From positions 131,450 through 163,235 of the forward strand of contig CAUYUJ010015016.1 of the NCBI GenBank assembly GCA_963575745.1: a DNA stretch of 31,786 nt, given 5' to 3'. Below, piece by piece: positions 28,513 to 31,786 of this stretch. The stretch is from Prorocentrum cordatum. Lineage: Eukaryota; Sar; Dinophyceae; Prorocentrales; Prorocentraceae. The notes beneath the pieces are model-generated. The model was not told where the DNA came from. It did not search any database and saw only the letters and a list, made by a program, of their open reading frames with translations. Within the stretch, counting starts at the first letter, position 1; each line of letters opens with the position of its first letter. Both the position numbers and the translations under genes were made by a program.

Positions 28513-28645
28513 CACCACACCACACCACGCCACATCGCACCACACCGCACCACGCCACACCACACACCACCACAACACACCACACCACACCACACCACAC
28601 CACACCACACCACACCACACCACACCACACCACACTACACAACAC
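28513..28645. repeat. (ACACC)n microsatellite
   Basis: Pentanucleotide array CACACCACAC with a few CG-containing variants near its left end. Confidence 0.96.
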
Positions 28646-28679
28646 CATCCGTGTGTGGCACTTTCTCGTCACTACAGGA

Positions 28680-31330
28680 CGTGTGCAGGGAGTGGTCCCT
28701 CACCGCGGTCTCTATCCGCCCCAGGGTCGCAGGGCGTGGCAGGCGTGGCACTTTCTCGACACCATAGGGGGTGCGCAGGGGGTGGTCTCTCACCGCGGCC
28801 GCTATCCGTGCCGGTCGTCCAGGGCACAGCAGGCATGGCATATTCTCGACACCATAGGGGGTGCGCAGGGGGTGGTCTCTCACCGCGGCCGCTATCCGTG
28901 CCGGTCGTCCAGGGCACAGCAGGCATGGCATATTCTCGACACCATAGGGGGTGCGCAGGGCGTGGTCTCTCACCGCGGCCGCTATCCGTGCCGGTCGTCC
29001 AGGGCACAGCAGGCATGGCATATTCTCGACACCAGAGGGGGTGCGCAGGGGGTGGTCTCTCACCGCGGCCGCTATTCCGTGACGGTCGTCCAGGGCACAG
29101 CAGGCATGGCATATTTCTCGACACCAGAGGGGGTTCGCAGGGGGTGGTCTCTCACCGCGGCCGCTATCCGTGACGGTCGTCCAGGGCACAGCAGGCATGG
29201 CATATTCTCGACACCATAGGGGGTGCGCAGGGGGTGGTCTCTCACCGCGGCCGCTATCCGTGCGGTCGTCCAGGGCACAGCAGGCATGGCATATTCTCGA
29301 CACCAGAGGGGGGTGCGCAGGGGTGGTCTCTCACCGCGGCCGCTATCCGTGCCGGTCGTCCAGGGCACAGCAGGCACGGCATATTCTCGACACCAGAGGG
29401 GGGCGCAGGGGTGGTCTCTCACCGCGGCCGCTATCCGTGACGGTCCGCCCAGGCAGAGCAGAGAGTACCATATTCTCAGACACCTCGGGGTGCGGGCAGG
29501 GGTGGTCTCGTACCGGCGGCCGCCTATCGTGCCGGTCGTCCAGGGTCACAGCAGGCATGGCATATTCTCGACAGCATTCGGGGGTGCGCAGGGGGTGGTC
29601 TCTCACCGCGGCCGCTATCCGTCCAGGGCACAGCAGGCATGGCATATTCTCGACAGCATAGGGGGTGCGCAAGGGGTGGTCTCTTACCGCGGCCGCTATC
29701 CGTGACGGTCGTCCAGGGCACAGCAGGCATGGCATATTCTCGACACCATAGGGGGTGCGCAAGGGGTGGTCTCTCACCGCGGCCGCTATCCGTGACGGTC
29801 GTCCAGGGCACAGCAGGCATGGCATATTCTCGACACCATAGGGGTGCGCAAGGGGTGGTCTCTCACCGCGGCCGCTATCCGTGACGGTCGTCCAGGGCAC
29901 AGCAGGCATGGCATATTCTCGACACCTTAGGGGGTGCGCATGGGGTGGTCTCTCACCGCGGCCGCTATCCGTGACGGTCGTCCAGGGCACAGCAGGCATG
30001 GCATATTCTCGACACCATAGGGGGTGCGCAGGGGGTGGTCTCTCACCGCGGCCGCTATCCGTGACGGTCGTCCAGGGCACAGCAGGCATGGCATATTCTC
30101 GACACCATAGGGGGTGCGCAGGGGGTGGTCTCTCACCGCGGCCGCTATCCGTGACGGTCGTCCAGGGCACAGCAGGCATGGCATATTCTCGACACCATAG
30201 GGGGTGCGCAGGGGGTGGTCTCTCACCGCGGCCGCTATCCGTGACGGTCGTCCAGGGCACAGCAGGCATGGCATATTCTCGACAGCGTAGGGGGTGCGCA
30301 AGGGGTGGTCTCTCACCGCGGCCGCTATCCGTGACGGTCGTCCAGGGCACAGCAGGCATGGCATATTCTCGACACCATGGGGGGGCGCAGGGGGTGGTCT
30401 CTCACCGCGGCCGCTATCCGTGACGGTCGTCCAAGGCACAGCAGGCATGGCATATTCTCGACACCATAGGGGGTGCGCAGGGGGTGGTCTCTCACCGCGG
30501 CCGCTATCCGTGACGGTCGTCCAGGGCACAGCAGGCATGGCATATTCTCGACACCATAGGGGGTGCGCAGGGGGTGGTCTCTCACCGCGGCCGCTATCCG
30601 TGACGGTCGTCCAGGGCACAGCAGGCATGGCATATTCTCGACACCATAAGGGGGTGCGCAGGGGGTGGTCTCTCACCGCGGCCGCTATCCGTGACGGTCG
30701 TCCAGGGCACAGCAGGCTGGCATATTCTCGACACCATGGGGGTGCGCAGGGGGTGGTCTCTCACCGCGGCCGCTATCCGTGACGGTCGTCCAGGCGCAGC
30801 AGGCATGGCATATTCTCGACACCATAGGGGGTGCGCAGGGGGTGGTCTCTCACCGCGGCCGCTATCCGTGACGGTCGTCCAGGGCACAGCAGGCATGGCA
30901 TATTCTCGACACCATAAGGGGGTGCGCAAGGGGTGGTCTCTCACCGCGGCCGCTATCCGTGACGGTCGTCCAGGGCACAGCAGGCATGGCATATTCTCGA
31001 CACCATAGGGGGTGCGCAGGGGGTGGTCTCTCACCGCGGCCGCTATCCGTGACGGTCGTCCAGGGCACAGCAGGCATGGCATATTCTCGACAGCGTAGGG
31101 GGTGCGCAAAGGGTGGTCTCTCACCGCGGCCGCTATCCGTGACGGTCGTCCAGGGCACAGCAAACATGGCATATTCTCGACACCATGGGGGTGCGCAAGG
31201 GGTTTTCTCTCACCGCGGCCGCTATCCGTGACGGTCGTCCAGGGCATATTCTCGACACCGTAAAGGGGGTGCGCAGGGGGTGGTCTCTCACCGCGGCCGC
31301 TATCCGTGACGGTCGTCCAGGGCACAGCGG
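28680..31330. repeat. 90-bp minisatellite, about 30 copies
   Basis: The unit runs GGTGGTCTCTCACCGCGG, CCGCTATCCGTGACGGTC, GTCCAGGGCACAGCAGG, CATGGCATATTCTCGACACC, ATAGGGGGTGCGCAGGG. Almost every unit holds a GCGGCCGC site overlapping CCGCGG. The middle copies (29950-30320) are nearly identical; the outer ones and those around 29440-29560 are degraded. Because the period is divisible by three, long frames stay open on both strands, but units of 87, 89 and 91 bp break every frame in turn, which argues against a coding function. Confidence 0.97.
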
Positions 31331-31621
31331 TATCGGCGGGGCAACGGCCACCAACATCATTCTCACATGCTTCACTTCAGCTCTCATCTCTCCAGCCATT
31401 ATATAAGTATGTGGGGTTCCTCGGTAGCGTAATTTTTGACAGGGATGGTGGGGGGGTTGCCGCATCGGGTTGGCTGCGCATGTTCCGAATTTGGAGGCAG
31501 AGTGTGTTTTGTATTATGTTTTATAAGGGATGGTGGGGGGTGGTTGACATGGACCCTGGTTGGCCCCCAGTCGCCTGGGGGAGGGGGTGTTCACTAATCG
31601 GGAACAGCGATCAAGACACCC
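31331..31621. other. Unique spacer between minisatellite and right direct repeat, no gene seen
   Basis: About 290 bp of non-repetitive sequence with a G-rich stretch (GGGATGGTGGGGGG occurs twice, near 31441 and 31528). No coding or RNA signature. Confidence 0.5.
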
Positions 31622-31746
31622 CCCCGCCCGCAAGCCGTCTCGCTCACCCCCACCCGCCCTCCCAACACATACGTAGCACCCGAGTCTGGCCCGAGCCCCA
31701 GCATATTCAGCAGTCGTCTTTGGATGGGCAGCTACTGGGGGCCAAT

Positions 31747-31778
<32 letters not shown>

Positions 31779-31786
31779 CCCCGCTG
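31622..31786. repeat. Right copy of the long direct repeat (cut by window end)
   Basis: Same sequence as 27836-28000, again entering a CCG tract at 31748. The duplication may be the next unit of a 3.8-kb higher-order repeat or the second terminal repeat of an element. Confidence 0.92.

Noticed and set aside
28680-31330. CRISPR-like regular array
   Set aside because: Units are contiguous with no unique spacers; it is a eukaryotic minisatellite.
28653-31465. Many 100-340-codon frames on both strands with a 30-residue repeat (VVQGTAGMAYSRHHRG and the reverse-strand CREYAMPAVPWTT)
   Set aside because: Translation of the 90-bp minisatellite; irregular unit lengths break each frame and no start, motif or flanking signal supports a gene.

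Overview
This window looks like nuclear DNA of a dinoflagellate. The most direct sign is a 21-nt copy of the dinoflagellate spliced-leader sequence with one mismatch (minus strand, 6306 to 6286). It sits at the 5' side of a LINE of the type abundant in dinoflagellate genomes. High GC, long simple-sequence tracts and a complete lack of ordinary host genes agree with this. The genus cannot be told from the sequence; a GC-rich species such as a Prorocentrum is only a guess. A run of 100 N (6687-6786) is an assembly gap.

Layout, left to right. (1) About 475-6306: a degraded LINE on the minus strand (LINE-A), with N-terminal zinc finger and coiled coil, EEP endonuclease, reverse transcriptase (RT), RNase H and a C-terminal zinc finger, broken by at least four frameshifts and two stops. 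(2) 6297-7738: purine-rich and GAT microsatellites around the gap. (3) 7739-15519: a 7.78-kb tyrosine-recombinase retrotransposon (Ngaro/PAT-like, minus strand) with complete split direct repeats A1 - genes - B1 A2 B2. Its genes are gag, an RT carrying a cytosine-C5-methyltransferase-like domain between RT motifs B and C, RNase H, tyrosine recombinase and an unknown last ORF. (4) 15520-18060: simple repeats and anonymous sequence. (5) About 18100-26300: a second, different LINE (LINE-B, minus strand), split by a 2.08-kb foldback element (21907-23990). The foldback arms are opposed arrays of one 16-bp unit; the element has a 9-bp target duplication and a ~140-bp satellite core. (6) 26400-27720: a CTTGGG-rich higher-order repeat. 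(7) 27836-31786: a direct repeat enclosing a CCG tract, an ACACC tract and about 30 copies of a 90-bp minisatellite.

How the parts relate. Every recognisable coding region belongs to a retroelement and all three retroelements point the same way (minus strand). In the recombinase element gag would package RNA, RT/RNase H would make cDNA, the B1|A2 junction would template circle closure and the recombinase would integrate the circle. The methyltransferase-like insertion is the part I would look at first: its conserved Cys and Glu positions are present, and it lies inside the polymerase rather than next to it. Most reading-frame breaks fall at or near short homopolymers, so some may be consensus errors rather than mutations.
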